From Cryobacterium frigoriphilum (GTDB lineage: Bacteria > Actinomycetota > Actinomycetes > Actinomycetales > Microbacteriaceae), in contig NZ_SOHE01000041.1 in NCBI RefSeq assembly GCF_004403305.1, positions 124,001-188,000 of the forward strand: DNA of 64,000 nucleotides, given 5' to 3'. The position numbers and the translations under genes are program-made. Numbering within the stretch: position 1 is the first letter of the stretch; the number at the start of each line of letters is the position of its first letter. The notes under the pieces are model-generated. The model was given only the letters and a program-made list of their open reading frames with translations, was not told the origin of the DNA and searched no databases. Below, piece by piece: positions 1 through 8,740 of this stretch.

Positions 1-198
1 GTGTGCTCCAGCGGCTCCGCCTGCGCCGCCGGAAGCTCGGACCCCTCACACGTGCTCACGGCCCTCGGGGTGAGCGCCGATGAGGCCCACACAGCCGTGC
101 GCTTCACGCTGTCGACGTCAACGACTGCGGCGCAATTGCAGCAGGCCGCACTCAGCCTGCGTGACTCGGTGATTCAGGTCCGTCGCCTTCAGACCTGA
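1..198 (+). CDS. Cysteine desulfurase, C-terminal fragment (5' end outside window)
   Basis: Only the last 65 residues are present and the reading frame is open to the window edge. The fragment begins with SSGSAC, the mobile loop that carries the catalytic cysteine of NifS/IscS-type PLP cysteine desulfurases, followed by the typical PSHVL and RFTLS segments. The enzyme takes sulfur from L-cysteine as a persulfide for tRNA thiolation or Fe-S assembly. The true start and the PLP lysine lie upstream of the window, so subtype (IscS or tRNA-thiolation partner of MnmA) cannot be decided. A strong hairpin follows 30 bases after the stop. Confidence 0.85.
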   Translation: MCSSGSACAAGSSDPSHVLTALGVSADEAHTAVRFTLSTSTTAAQLQQAALSLRDSVIQVRRLQT

Positions 199-227
199 AC
201 GGCATCGCGCACCAAAGCACGCACACG

Positions 228-258
228 AAAGGCCCGGAACCACTGGTTCCGGGCCTTT
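228..258. terminator. Bidirectional hairpin terminator after the cysteine desulfurase gene
   Basis: A perfect 14-bp inverted repeat (aaaggcccggaacc / ggttccgggccttt) with a 3-base loop begins 29 bases after the desulfurase stop. The A/T-flanked arms allow it to act for either strand. Confidence 0.8.
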
Positions 259-287
259 CTGGTGTTTCTGGTGTTTCTGGTGTTTCT
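256..287. repeat. 9-bp tandem repeat (tttctggtg), about 3.5 units
   Basis: The unit tttctggtg is repeated directly after the terminator stem and ends just before the 3' side of the first tRNA gene. The unit is not coding. It looks like slippage growth of the terminator tail. Confidence 0.75.
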
Positions 288-289
288 CG

Positions 290-363
290 TTGCGGGGACA
301 GGATTTGAACCTGCGACCTCTGGGTTATGAGCCCAGCGAGCTACCGAACTGCTCCACCCCGCG
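290..363 (-). tRNA. tRNA-fMet (CAT), initiator, copy 1
   Basis: Read on the minus strand this is a 74-base cloverleaf with anticodon CAT. Two initiator hallmarks are visible: an unpaired C1:A72 at the top of the acceptor stem (CGCGGGG against CCCCGCA) and three G:C pairs (GGG/CCC) next to the anticodon loop. The 3' CCA is not encoded. A second, nearly identical copy lies about 110 bases away. Confidence 0.95.
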
Positions 364-421
364 CTACTGAACTAACTATACCCCCTGATTCGAGGGCCGC
401 TGACCACCCGCCGGTGGCAAC

Positions 422-459
422 AGAAAAGTCCCGATCTCTTTCGAGACCGGGACTTTTCT
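422..459. terminator. Hairpin between the two initiator tRNA genes
   Basis: The inverted repeat agaaaagtcccg...cgggacttttct has additional inner tctc/gaga pairing. It lies downstream of the copy-2 tRNA (minus strand), so the two tRNAs may be separate transcription units. Its T-rich arm suits rho-independent termination in either direction. Confidence 0.75.
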
Positions 460-475
460 ACTGCATCTATCTTGG

Positions 476-549
476 TTGCGGGGGCAGGATTTGAACCTAC
501 GACCTCTGGGTTATGAGCCCAGCGAGCTACCGAACTGCTCCACCCCGCG
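476..549 (-). tRNA. tRNA-fMet (CAT), initiator, copy 2
   Basis: The acceptor stem (C1:A72 mismatch), GGG/CCC anticodon-stem pairs and CAT anticodon are the same as in copy 1, and CCA is not encoded. It differs from copy 1 in the T stem, where a G:U pair moves position. That indicates an old duplication kept functional rather than a very recent copy. Confidence 0.95.
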
Positions 550-635
550 CTACAAGATTTAGGTTAGCACACCCCGGTGACCGGGTCGTACCACCGCCGG
601 TTCGGCGGGGCACGACCCAGCTACCTGTTGAGGTT

Positions 636-3557
636 CTACTCGCCGAGCAGGGCGAGCATGCTCGCGATCGTCTCGGTGAGTTTCGCGTCAGCGACACCGA
701 ACGCGGCGAAGTCACCGGAGCTCAGCGCGGCCTGCTTTTCGGCGAGCGCCGTGTTGGCGACCTCGAGCAGAGCCTTGAGTTCGGCATCCGTCGCCGGGTC
801 ACCGGTCGAGGTGGCCCCGTCGGTGGCGCCGTCCGTTGCCGTCTCATCGGTCGGGCTCGTGGTCGAGATGTCGTCCTCGGTCACGGGCACCTCGGTGTCA
901 CCGGCCGCGGCTCCGGAGTCGCCGCCGAAGAGCACGTCGAGAGCGGAGTCGAGGGTGTCCTCGAAGGCGATCTGGTCTCCGAAGGCCACGAGCACCTTCT
1001 GCAGCAGCGGGTAGCTGGTGTCACCCGTGGACTGCACGTAGACCGGCTGCACGTAGAGCAATCCGCCACCGACCGGGAGCGTCAGGAGGTTGCCGTTGAG
1101 CACCGTGGACGATCCCTGTCGCAGCAGGTTGAGCTCGGTGGAGACCGTCGGGTCACCGTTGAACTGGTTCTGTACCTGGCCGGGGCCGGGAACGGTGCCG
1201 TCCTTGGGCAGGGTGAGCAGTCGCAGCGTTCCGTAGTCGTCATCGCGTTCACCGTCGACGGATCCCGCATCCGCGTTCACCGACAGGTAGCCGGTGAGAA
1301 CGTTTCGGCTGCCCTCTCCCGAAGCGTTCGGCTGGAAGGTGGAGTAGAGCGAGTACGACGGCTCGTCCTGGTCGGGCATCTGCATCGTCAGGTAGTACGG
1401 CGGCTGCAGTGTCGGGTTCGCGGCCGGCGACGCCGGGTCGTTGGGCGAGGTCCAGGCGTCGTCCTGCGAGTAGAACGAGCCGGGCTCGGTGACGTGGTAC
1501 TGGCCGAGAATCGCGCGCTGAACCTTGAAGAGATCGGCCGGGTACCGCACGTGGCTCATCAGGTCGCCGGTCATGTCACTCATCGGCTTGACCGTGGAGG
1601 GGAAGATCTTCTGCCAAGTCTGCAGCAGCGGCTCTTCGTCGTCCCAGGCGTAGAGGGTGACCTCGCCGCTGTACGCGTCGACGGTGGCCTTCACCGAGTT
1701 GCGCATGTAGTTCACGCTGTCGAGCGCGAAGGGCTGCGCCGGGGTTTCGGTGTCGGCGATGGCGTCGCTCAGGCTGACCGGCGTCGAGTACGGGTAGCTC
1801 GCCGAGGTCGTGTAGCCGTCGACGATCCACTTGACCCGACCGTCAACGACGGAGGGATAGGCGTCGGAGTCGAGCGTGAGGTACGGCGCAACCTTCTGCA
1901 CGCGCGTGACGGGGTCGCGGTCGTACAGCACCTGCGACTCGTCATTCACGGAGTCGGCCAGGAAGATCTGCTCCGACTGGAACTTGAGCGCGTAGATGAG
2001 CTTCTTGAAGGCGTTGTCGAGAGCCGGGCCGCCGTCGCCGTCGAAGGTCGTGTAGGTCTGGCCGGCTCCCTCTTCGCCGGACGGGTAGTCCAGCTCGATC
2101 GGGTCTGAGCCCTCAGGGGCACCGACGATGGAGTACTCGGGCGAGGTCTCACCGAAGTAGATGCGCGGTTCGAACTTGCCGAGCTCACCGGTGGTCGGGA
2201 TGCCCGACTCGAGGAACACGGGCTGGCCGTCGGCCGAGCGCTGGTTGCCGTAGGCAGCAACGACGCCGTAGCCGTGGGTGTAGATGGTCTTCGAGTTGAC
2301 CCAGGTGTTGCCGTCGTTGAGGCCGTCAAGGTCGAGGTCACGCACGGCAACCACGGTGTCCTGCGTCTTGCCGTCGATCTCGTAGCGGTCAACGTCGAGG
2401 TTGGCGGGGAACTGGTAGTACTGACGGAACTGTTCGAGTTGACCGAAGGAGTCGCTGACCAGAGCCGGGTCGAGAATACGGATGTTGGCGGTCGTCTCGG
2501 CGTCTTCGCGCAGGGCTCCGGGCTCGGCGGTGGTGACGGCGTTGTACGGAATCTCGTCGACATCGGCGAGGCCATAGGCATCACGGGTGAGGTCGATATT
2601 GCGCTCGATATACGGCGACTCAAGCGACCGGGCGCTCGGGTCGACCTGGAAGCGCTGCACGACCCAGGGGTAGAGGGAGCCAATCAGCAGGCTGCTAATG
2701 ATCAGCAGCGCGGTGCCGATGACCGGCAGGCGCCAGCGACCGATGATCGCGGTGACGATGAAGAGCACGGCGACGAGGGCGGCGATGCCGGCCAGGATTG
2801 CCCGGCCGGGGATGGTCGCGTTGACCTCGGTGTATGCGGCACCGGTGATCAGGTCGCCCTGAGCGGTCAGCGTCGAGTACTGGTCGAACCAGATGCTGAT
2901 GGCCTGCAGAAACAGGTAGAGGCTCGCGGTGACGGCGATCTGTACTCGGGCTGCCTTGCTGATGAGAACCTCACGGCCGCTCAAGCGGATCGAACCGTAG
3001 AGGTAGCTCGTGGCCACCGCGACGAGCGCTGCGATGAGCACGACGGCGGATGCGAAGCCCAGCACGGCCTGATAGAACGGCAGGTCGAAGAGGTAGAAGG
3101 CAATGTCGAAGCCGAACTGCGGGTCGGTCTGGCCGACGGGCGTGCGGTTGAGCCACATCAGAATCGGCTGCCAGCGCGTGGCAGCGGCGACTCCGGCGAA
3201 GAGGCCGAGGAGCGCGGGGATGCCGTACATGGCCAGACGGCGCAGCGGCTCGATGACCTGCTGGTAGCGGTCGAGCTGTGAATTCAGCTTGGCGTAGACG
3301 GGGCGCATGCGGTACGCGAGCTGGATGCTCACCCAGACCGGCACGGACATCGCGATGAAACCAATGACGAACAACACCGCGCTGGCAATCCACTGGGTGG
3401 TCAAAACGTTGACGAACCCGAGTTGGTCGAACCACAGCACATCGGTATACAGTCCGGCGAAGATAAAGAACAAGATCACCAGCCCGGCGATGATCGCTGC
3501 CGTGATGGCGAGCGGGGCTCGGCTCCGGGGAGGAGCGCTGGCGGAAGATGAAGTCAC
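636..3557 (-). CDS. UPF0182 family large membrane protein
   Basis: Function is unknown. This is the UPF0182/COG1615 family, near-universal in actinobacteria. About seven hydrophobic segments fill the first 320 residues, followed by a long, probably extracytoplasmic region and an acidic Thr/Asp/Gly-rich linker before a short helical tail. Length (about 973 residues) is normal for the family. I chose the GTG at 3557 because AGAGG sits seven bases upstream; an upstream in-frame ATG at 3593 would add 12 residues but has a poor ribosome site. The next gene upstream on the same strand is a PDZ/Lon-like protease, the arrangement I recall for Rv3193c/Rv3194c. Confidence 0.9.
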   Translation of the reverse strand: MTSSSASAPPRSRAPLAITAAIIAGLVILFFIFAGLYTDVLWFDQLGFVNVLTTQWIASAVLFVIGFIAMSVPVWVSIQLAYRMRPVYAKLNSQLDRYQQVIEPLRRLAMYGIPALLGLFAGVAAATRWQPILMWLNRTPVGQTDPQFGFDIAFYLFDLPFYQAVLGFASAVVLIAALVAVATSYLYGSIRLSGREVLISKAARVQIAVTASLYLFLQAISIWFDQYSTLTAQGDLITGAAYTEVNATIPGRAILAGIAALVAVLFIVTAIIGRWRLPVIGTALLIISSLLIGSLYPWVVQRFQVDPSARSLESPYIERNIDLTRDAYGLADVDEIPYNAVTTAEPGALREDAETTANIRILDPALVSDSFGQLEQFRQYYQFPANLDVDRYEIDGKTQDTVVAVRDLDLDGLNDGNTWVNSKTIYTHGYGVVAAYGNQRSADGQPVFLESGIPTTGELGKFEPRIYFGETSPEYSIVGAPEGSDPIELDYPSGEEGAGQTYTTFDGDGGPALDNAFKKLIYALKFQSEQIFLADSVNDESQVLYDRDPVTRVQKVAPYLTLDSDAYPSVVDGRVKWIVDGYTTSASYPYSTPVSLSDAIADTETPAQPFALDSVNYMRNSVKATVDAYSGEVTLYAWDDEEPLLQTWQKIFPSTVKPMSDMTGDLMSHVRYPADLFKVQRAILGQYHVTEPGSFYSQDDAWTSPNDPASPAANPTLQPPYYLTMQMPDQDEPSYSLYSTFQPNASGEGSRNVLTGYLSVNADAGSVDGERDDDYGTLRLLTLPKDGTVPGPGQVQNQFNGDPTVSTELNLLRQGSSTVLNGNLLTLPVGGGLLYVQPVYVQSTGDTSYPLLQKVLVAFGDQIAFEDTLDSALDVLFGGDSGAAAGDTEVPVTEDDISTTSPTDETATDGATDGATSTGDPATDAELKALLEVANTALAEKQAALSSGDFAAFGVADAKLTETIASMLALLGE

Positions 3558-3692
3558 GAATTGGCCTCTTGCTCTAAGTGGTCGGGTCGCCATCCATCTT
3601 AGACAAAAGGTGCCCGTAGCCGGGCCTCAAGCACTACACAGAACTCCCGGTTCGCTGAGAATTCGGTCTCGATCCGGTCACTACCTGGACTG

Positions 3693-4817
3693 CTAGGCGG
3701 CCGGGCAGGACGGCAGGGCGCTTGTGTCGCCGCCGGCCGCGAGGGCTTCGAGGGCAGTGACCGCCTCGTCGAGGGTGTCGACGGCAAATACCGTGAGTCC
3801 GTCGGGAATGTGGCCGGTCACCTCGTCGCAATTGTCAGCGGGGGCAAGAAACCACTCGGCGCCGGCTTCGTCGGCCCCGTAGAGCTTCTGCTGGATGCCG
3901 CCGATCGGTCCGACCTCGCCGGCCTGGTTGATGGTGCCGGTTCCGGCGACGTTTTCGCCGCCCTGCAGAGCTCCGGGGGTGAGCTTGTCGATAATGCCGA
4001 GGGCGAACATCATCCCCGCGCTCGGACCACCGACGCGATCGAGCTGAATCTTGACGTCAAACGGAAAGTCATACTCCGTGGTGACGCTGATGCCGACGAT
4101 CACGGCCCCGTCCACCTCGATCGGAGTCACCTGAACGTTCTCGGCCTCGCCGTCTCGCACGATGGCGACCGTTGCGGCATCCGCCGTTCCGTTGTCCTGC
4201 AGGGCCAGCCGGAGTTCGGTGATGTCACGCACCGACACACCGTTCACCGAGACGACCTGGTCGCCGGCCTCGATGATGCCGTCGGCCGGTGAACCGTCGG
4301 CGAGCCCGACGACAGAGACGGTCGTCGGGTAGTCGTAGCCGAGATGTGTGAGGGCCGCGGCGACGGAGTCGGTCTGGGAGTTCACCATAGCGGTGGCGTT
4401 CTGCTCTTCGCGCTGCTCGGTCGTGACGTCGGCCGGATAGACGTCATCGAGCGGCAGCACGGCCTCGCTCGGGTCGAGCCAGGCCCGAGCGACGGCGAGC
4501 CAGCTCGGACGGTTTTCCCGGTTGCCGACCACCGATACGGTCAGCAGATCGAGACTGCCCTCGGTGGCGTACACCGTTTCCCCCGGAATCGTGATGAGTT
4601 CGGTCTCACCGTCGGGGTCGCCGTCGTCGCTGTCAGCGCTCGGCACCGTTCCGAGGGTGTTGTAGACCGGCCCGGGGCGTTCGATGACGTAGGGCGATGG
4701 GGTGAGGCCGAGGATCACTCCGGCGACGAGTGCGACGCCGAGGATGACCCAGCCGGTCGTACCCGAACGCCGGGGCCGCCGGGGGCTGGCAGTCGGGTAA
4801 TCGCTGAAGAGAGCCAC
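3693..4817 (-). CDS. Membrane-anchored PDZ/Lon (S16)-type serine protease, YlbL-like
   Basis: One N-terminal membrane segment (about residues 22-40) anchors an extracytoplasmic protein. A PDZ domain follows (about 150-230, with the ligand-loop region around VVGLADGSPADG), then a Lon-type S16 proteolytic domain. The catalytic Ser lies in GGPSAGMM (about residue 266) and the Lys in GGIQQKLYGA (about 311), so the dyad is intact. The GTG start has AAAGGTGA five bases upstream. Substrates are unknown; the family is expected to cleave envelope proteins. It lies head-to-head with the DUF2342 gene and upstream of UPF0182 on the same strand. Confidence 0.9.
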   Translation of the reverse strand: MALFSDYPTASPRRPRRSGTTGWVILGVALVAGVILGLTPSPYVIERPGPVYNTLGTVPSADSDDGDPDGETELITIPGETVYATEGSLDLLTVSVVGNRENRPSWLAVARAWLDPSEAVLPLDDVYPADVTTEQREEQNATAMVNSQTDSVAAALTHLGYDYPTTVSVVGLADGSPADGIIEAGDQVVSVNGVSVRDITELRLALQDNGTADAATVAIVRDGEAENVQVTPIEVDGAVIVGISVTTEYDFPFDVKIQLDRVGGPSAGMMFALGIIDKLTPGALQGGENVAGTGTINQAGEVGPIGGIQQKLYGADEAGAEWFLAPADNCDEVTGHIPDGLTVFAVDTLDEAVTALEALAAGGDTSALPSCPAA

Positions 4818-4966
4818 GGCTCACCTTTCACATGTTCGGGAGCGGTGTTGGGAAGATCGCGGTGTTCGCGACAGGCGGACACCGAAGCTCTTTAGCCTAG
4901 GACATTTCCCAGTCGCACCGGATTTCTCCGACTAGCGTAGAAGTACGCAACTGAGAGGTGCCTGAC

Positions 4967-6445
4967 GTGGCCGACAACTCCCGACCCAATGACGACCAGA
5001 ACGACGACGGGCTCAACGATGACGGCCTGAACAGCGACGACGGTCTGAACAACGACGACGGTCTGAACAACAATGCCCGAAACCCAGGCGGCCAGAATCC
5101 CGAGGACGAATTTCGGGACATGCTTCAGAACATCCTCTCGGGCAAGTCGACGATCGATCCGAGCCAGCTGGCCGGCGTCGCCGGACTGCCGAGCGACCCC
5201 GCCAGCATCGCCGCACTCATGAGCCAGCTGCAGGGTGCCTTGCAGGGCGCACAGTCGGGTACCGGCGCGATCAACTGGGACATCGCGCTGAAGTCGGGTC
5301 AGGAACGTGCCGCCACCGGTCAGCTGACGCCCACGACTCAGGAACGCACCCAGCTCGACCAGGCCTTTCACATCGCGGCGCTCTGGCTCGACGATGTGAT
5401 CTCGGTCGCCGAACTGACCGCCGTGCCGCGCCTGCTGACCCGCAAGGAATGGGTGACCGCGACCCTGCCGCTCTGGAGCCAGCTGGCCGAACCGGTCGCG
5501 ACGAGCATCTCCGAGTCACTCACGCGGGTGCTCACCGATCAGGCCCCCGAAGAGCTGCAGGGCATGATCGCCAACGCGAGCCAGATCGTGCGCAGCATCG
5601 GCGGAACCCTCTTTGCGATGCAGCTCGGCCAGGTCGTCGGACAGCTCGCGAGTGAGGTCGTCTCGGGTGGTGACGTGGGCATTCCACTGCTCGACGACGG
5701 TCAGGCCGCACTGCTCCCCCAAAACGTCGCCGAGTTCGGCGACGGCCTCGACGTTCCCACCGACCAGGTACAGATCTACCTCGCCGTGCGCGAACTCGCC
5801 CATGCGCGACTCTTTCGCCACTCCCGCTGGCTGCGCCTGCACCTGATCAGTTCCATCACCGATTTCGCGCACGGCATCACGATCGACTCGAGTCGGCTCG
5901 AAGAACTCGCGTCGGGCTTCGACCCGTCGAACCCCGAAGAGCTGCGCGAGGCGATGCAGAACGGTTCGCTCATCCCGCCGAAGTCCGAGGCTCAGCTCGC
6001 CGCGCTGGCGCGACTCGAAACCATGCTCGCGCTCGTGGAGGGCTGGGTCGACGTGGTGACGGTCGAGGCGACCAGCCGGCTGCCCAAGGCGGATGCGATC
6101 AACGAGACGGTCAAACGCCGCCGAGCATCGGGCGGTCCGGCGGAATCGGCGTTTGCGACGCTTGTCGGTCTCGAACTGCGTCCGCGGCGGTTGCGCGAGG
6201 CCGCCGCGATGTGGCAGGCGATCACGGATGCCGTGGGCAACGAGGCGAGGGACGCCCTCTGGGCGCACCCCGATATTCTGCCCACAATGGCCGACCTCGA
6301 CGATCCTCAGGCCCTCGTCGCCCGGCTCACGAATGCCGCCAGGGGCGAAGCGGCCGAGCTCGACGACGTCGACCAGGCCCTCGAAGACCTGCTGCGCGAC
6401 GACGGCGCGGAACGCCCCAAGGAAGAACGCCCCAAGGAAGACTGA
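4967..6445 (+). CDS. DUF2342 / zinc-dependent metalloprotease-like protein
   Basis: This belongs to the actinobacterial DUF2342 family (TIGR03624, often named putative hydrolase or zinc metalloprotease). The fold resembles zincin proteases, but here the usual HExxH position reads ELAHARLF, so catalysis is unproven. The GTG at 4967 was chosen because GAGAGG ends eight bases upstream; an earlier in-frame GTG at 4958 overlaps that ribosome site. The first roughly 35 residues are an unusual Asn/Asp-rich repeat (NDDGLN units) and look disordered. The C-terminus carries a short charged KEER(P)KE repeat. Biological role unknown. Confidence 0.85.
   Translation: MADNSRPNDDQNDDGLNDDGLNSDDGLNNDDGLNNNARNPGGQNPEDEFRDMLQNILSGKSTIDPSQLAGVAGLPSDPASIAALMSQLQGALQGAQSGTGAINWDIALKSGQERAATGQLTPTTQERTQLDQAFHIAALWLDDVISVAELTAVPRLLTRKEWVTATLPLWSQLAEPVATSISESLTRVLTDQAPEELQGMIANASQIVRSIGGTLFAMQLGQVVGQLASEVVSGGDVGIPLLDDGQAALLPQNVAEFGDGLDVPTDQVQIYLAVRELAHARLFRHSRWLRLHLISSITDFAHGITIDSSRLEELASGFDPSNPEELREAMQNGSLIPPKSEAQLAALARLETMLALVEGWVDVVTVEATSRLPKADAINETVKRRRASGGPAESAFATLVGLELRPRRLREAAAMWQAITDAVGNEARDALWAHPDILPTMADLDDPQALVARLTNAARGEAAELDDVDQALEDLLRDDGAERPKEERPKED
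5000..5071 (+). repeat. In-frame 15-bp-type tandem repeat in DUF2342 N-terminus
   Basis: Units of the type aacgacgacggtctg repeat about four to five times and encode (N)DDGLN. Later units are nearly identical in DNA, pointing to recent slippage; the first are more diverged. Confidence 0.85.
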
Positions 6446-6567
6446 CCCGGTTGCGGGCGCCCCCGAACGGGGATGATCCGCCCGCAACCCGGCGCAACCT
6501 TGGCGCAACCTTGACCGACCTAGCCTCTTCATTACGGACAGAGAATCCCTAACGAAGGAGTTAGCAC

Positions 6568-7644
6568 ATGACTGTTTACGCCCCCGAGACCACGGCTCGT
6601 GTCGAGCCGGCCGGAGACGCCCGCGCGACCCGAATGCAGGCGGCGGTGGTGACCGAATTCGGCACCGACCTTTCCGTCGAAGAGATCACCGTTCCCCAGC
6701 CGGCCACCGGCCAGATCCTCGTCAAGCTCATCAGCAGCGGCGTCTGCCACACCGATCTGCACGCGGCCGAGGGCGACTGGCCCGTCAAGCCGACCCTGCC
6801 GCTCGTTCCCGGACACGAAGGCGTCGGTACCGTCGTCGCCCTCGGCAACGGGGTCACCAACCACCACGTCGGCGACATCGTCGGCAACGCCTGGCTCTGG
6901 TCGGCCTGCGGTAACTGCCAGTACTGCCGCACCGGCTGGGAGACGCTCTGCGAGTCTCAGAAGAACGGCGGCTACGGCGTCGACGGCTCTTTCGGTGAGT
7001 ACATGCTCGTCGACGCCCGCTTTGCGGTGAAGATCCCCGAGGGCAGCGACCTGATCGAGATCGCCCCCGTGCTCTGCGCCGGCGTCACCGTTTACAAGGG
7101 CCTGAAGATGACCGAGGCCCGCCCCGGCCAGTGGGTCGTGATCAGCGGGATCGGTGGTCTCGGCCACATCGCCGTGCAGTACGCCAAGGCCATGGGGTTG
7201 CGCGTCGTTGCGGTGGATGTCGCAGACGACAAGCTCGCTCTCGCCACCAAGCACGGCGCTGAAATCGTGATCAACGCCCTGAACGAGAACCCGGTCGAGG
7301 CCGTGCAGCGCCAGACCGGCGGTGCCCACGGTGTGCTCGTCACGGCCGTGCACCCGGCCGCCTTCGGCCAGGCGATCGGCATGACCCGTCGCGGTGGCAC
7401 GATCGTCTTCAACGGTCTGCCGCCGGGCGACTTTCCCGCACCGATCTTCGACATCGTGCTCAAGGGCCTCACCATCCGCGGCTCGATCGTGGGAACCCGC
7501 CAGGACATGGAGGAGGCCCTCGCCTTCTACGCCCGCGGCGAGATCCACCCGACCGTGTCGACCCGCTCGCTCGGGGAGATCAACGACATCTTCGACGAGA
7601 TGAAGCACGGCAAGATCGACGGCCGCGTGGTCATCAAGTACTAG
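6568..7644 (+). CDS. adhP: Zinc-dependent alcohol dehydrogenase, AdhP type
   Basis: A medium-chain dehydrogenase that interconverts primary alcohols and aldehydes with NAD(H). Catalytic-zinc ligands are visible in GVCHTDLH and in GHEGVG. The structural zinc site is the CGNCQYCRTGWETLC cluster (about residues 112-126), and the Rossmann dinucleotide motif is GIGGLGH. A 20-residue N-terminal extension precedes the usual start region. The ATG is preceded by GAAGGAG at good spacing. It stands alone between DUF2342 and the TOMM/ThiF-like gene, with a hairpin after it; I see no linked aldehyde dehydrogenase. Confidence 0.93.
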   Translation: MTVYAPETTARVEPAGDARATRMQAAVVTEFGTDLSVEEITVPQPATGQILVKLISSGVCHTDLHAAEGDWPVKPTLPLVPGHEGVGTVVALGNGVTNHHVGDIVGNAWLWSACGNCQYCRTGWETLCESQKNGGYGVDGSFGEYMLVDARFAVKIPEGSDLIEIAPVLCAGVTVYKGLKMTEARPGQWVVISGIGGLGHIAVQYAKAMGLRVVAVDVADDKLALATKHGAEIVINALNENPVEAVQRQTGGAHGVLVTAVHPAAFGQAIGMTRRGGTIVFNGLPPGDFPAPIFDIVLKGLTIRGSIVGTRQDMEEALAFYARGEIHPTVSTRSLGEINDIFDEMKHGKIDGRVVIKY

Positions 7645-7697
7645 CTCACGCCCTGAGAACACCCGGGTCGAGCACCCGGCTCGAGCACCCGCTCACG

Positions 7698-7760
7698 AAA
7701 ACGCACTTCTGGTCGCCATCACCCGGTTTCATCCGCGGTGTGGCGGCCGGGAGTGCGTTT
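7698..7760. terminator. Hairpin after adhP
   Basis: Arms aaacgcacttctgg and ccgggagtgcgttt flank an inner imperfect stem (cgccatcacc / ggtgtggcg). It ends in a short T run and can serve the plus strand. Just upstream (7663-7690) is a short direct repeat of cgagcacccg. Confidence 0.6.
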
Positions 7761-7828
7761 CTCTCGTGTCGGCCCACGTTCTCGTGAGAAAGCCTGTGGA
7801 CAACCCGGCGGCATCGGCTGTGCGTGTC

Positions 7829-7834
7829 TAGGGT
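7829..7834 (+). promoter_or_regulatory. -10-like TAGGGT, six bases before start (leaderless candidate)
   Basis: TAGGGT ends exactly six bases before the ATG of the next gene, and there is no Shine-Dalgarno sequence between them. Transcription would start at or next to the A of ATG. Confidence 0.5.
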
Positions 7835-7840
7835 GACGGC

Positions 7841-8740
7841 ATGGTCATTCGCATTGATCCCCGTATCCCGTTGGTCTGGCGCACTCCCGACACGTTGCAG
7901 CTCGGCGTCGACCACCCCGTGGTCGTCACGGAGGTGAGCATTGCGCTCGAACGGGTCGTGGCCGCGCTGTGCTCCGGTATCCCCCTGGCCGCTGCACACC
8001 TGCTCGGAGTGGATGCCGGGGCGACCCCGGCGCAGGTGAGCGCGCTGCTGGCAACGCTTGGCCCCACCCTCATCGATACCCAGGCCGCGGGCCGCTCCCC
8101 GGCGGGCGTGGCAGCACCGGTCTGCATCGACGGCGATGGTCCCACCGCGAATCGGTTGCGCCGGCTGCTCGACGAGAGCGGTGTTGCGGTGTGTTCGCGT
8201 ACCGAGAACAGCTTCGGCGCACCAGCAACGGATGCGGCAACGGACGCGGCCACGGACGCGCCCGGCGGCATCGCACTCGCCGTTGTGCTCGGCCATTACG
8301 CGCTGCGCCCCGGGCGCCACGAGTTCTGGCTGCGCCGCGACGTGCCGCACCTGCCGGTGGTGTTCAGCGACACCGAGGTGCGCATCGGCCCCCTCGTGAC
8401 GCCGGGTCGCGGGCCGTGCCTCTACTGTCTCGAGCTCGCCCACACCGATGCGGACCACGCCTGGCCGCGCATCGCCAGCCAGCTGCAGGGCGCAACGGCT
8501 CCCACCGAAACGACCAGACTCAGCATCGACGTCGCCGGCCGCACGGCCGGGCACGTGCAGGAGTTTCTGACCGGCCGGCGAACACCGCTGGTGGCGCACT
8601 CCCTCGGGATCAACGAAAGATCGGGCGCGCTTACGCTCCGCGCGCACCATGCGCACGGGTCGTGCGGATGCCGAGCTCTTCCAGAAAACGGGACCGCTCC
8701 CGAGGAGCACGCTGCTGTGGGCCGGAGGCCGCCCAGCTGA
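7841..8740 (+). CDS. Orphan TOMM leader-binding / ThiF-like protein (cyclodehydratase-domain relative)
   Basis: It resembles the actinobacterial proteins annotated as TOMM precursor leader-peptide-binding or bacteriocin cyclodehydratase N-domain proteins. Supporting motifs are VGPLVTPGxGPCLYCLELAHTDxD-like spacing (seen here as GPLVTPGRGPCLYC) and a late CGC, which together could form a Cys4 zinc site. No precursor peptide, YcaO or dehydrogenase gene is nearby, so a natural-product role is not supported. From memory, relatives sit next to uvrD2 across actinobacteria (Rv3196 region). A 12-bp repeat encodes TDAATDAATDA near residue 130. The last 37 codons overlap uvrD2 in antisense. Confidence 0.7.
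   Translation: MVIRIDPRIPLVWRTPDTLQLGVDHPVVVTEVSIALERVVAALCSGIPLAAAHLLGVDAGATPAQVSALLATLGPTLIDTQAAGRSPAGVAAPVCIDGDGPTANRLRRLLDESGVAVCSRTENSFGAPATDAATDAATDAPGGIALAVVLGHYALRPGRHEFWLRRDVPHLPVVFSDTEVRIGPLVTPGRGPCLYCLELAHTDADHAWPRIASQLQGATAPTETTRLSIDVAGRTAGHVQEFLTGRRTPLVAHSLGINERSGALTLRAHHAHGSCGCRALPENGTAPEEHAAVGRRPPS
8225..8260 (+). repeat. In-frame 12-bp tandem repeat in the ThiF-like gene
   Basis: Three units of gcaacggaygcg encode the ATDA repeat. The unit contains CGGATGC or its one-base variant CGGACGC. Confidence 0.8.

Noticed and set aside
7645-7840. whiB7 or a short regulatory gene expected from the mycobacterial locus
   Set aside because: No frame with the four-cysteine WhiB pattern was found in any of the gaps between 7.6 and 20 kb.
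7841-8740. A thiazole/oxazole-modified peptide biosynthesis cluster
   Set aside because: Only the leader-binding-like protein is present; no YcaO, dehydrogenase or precursor gene is visible within several kb.
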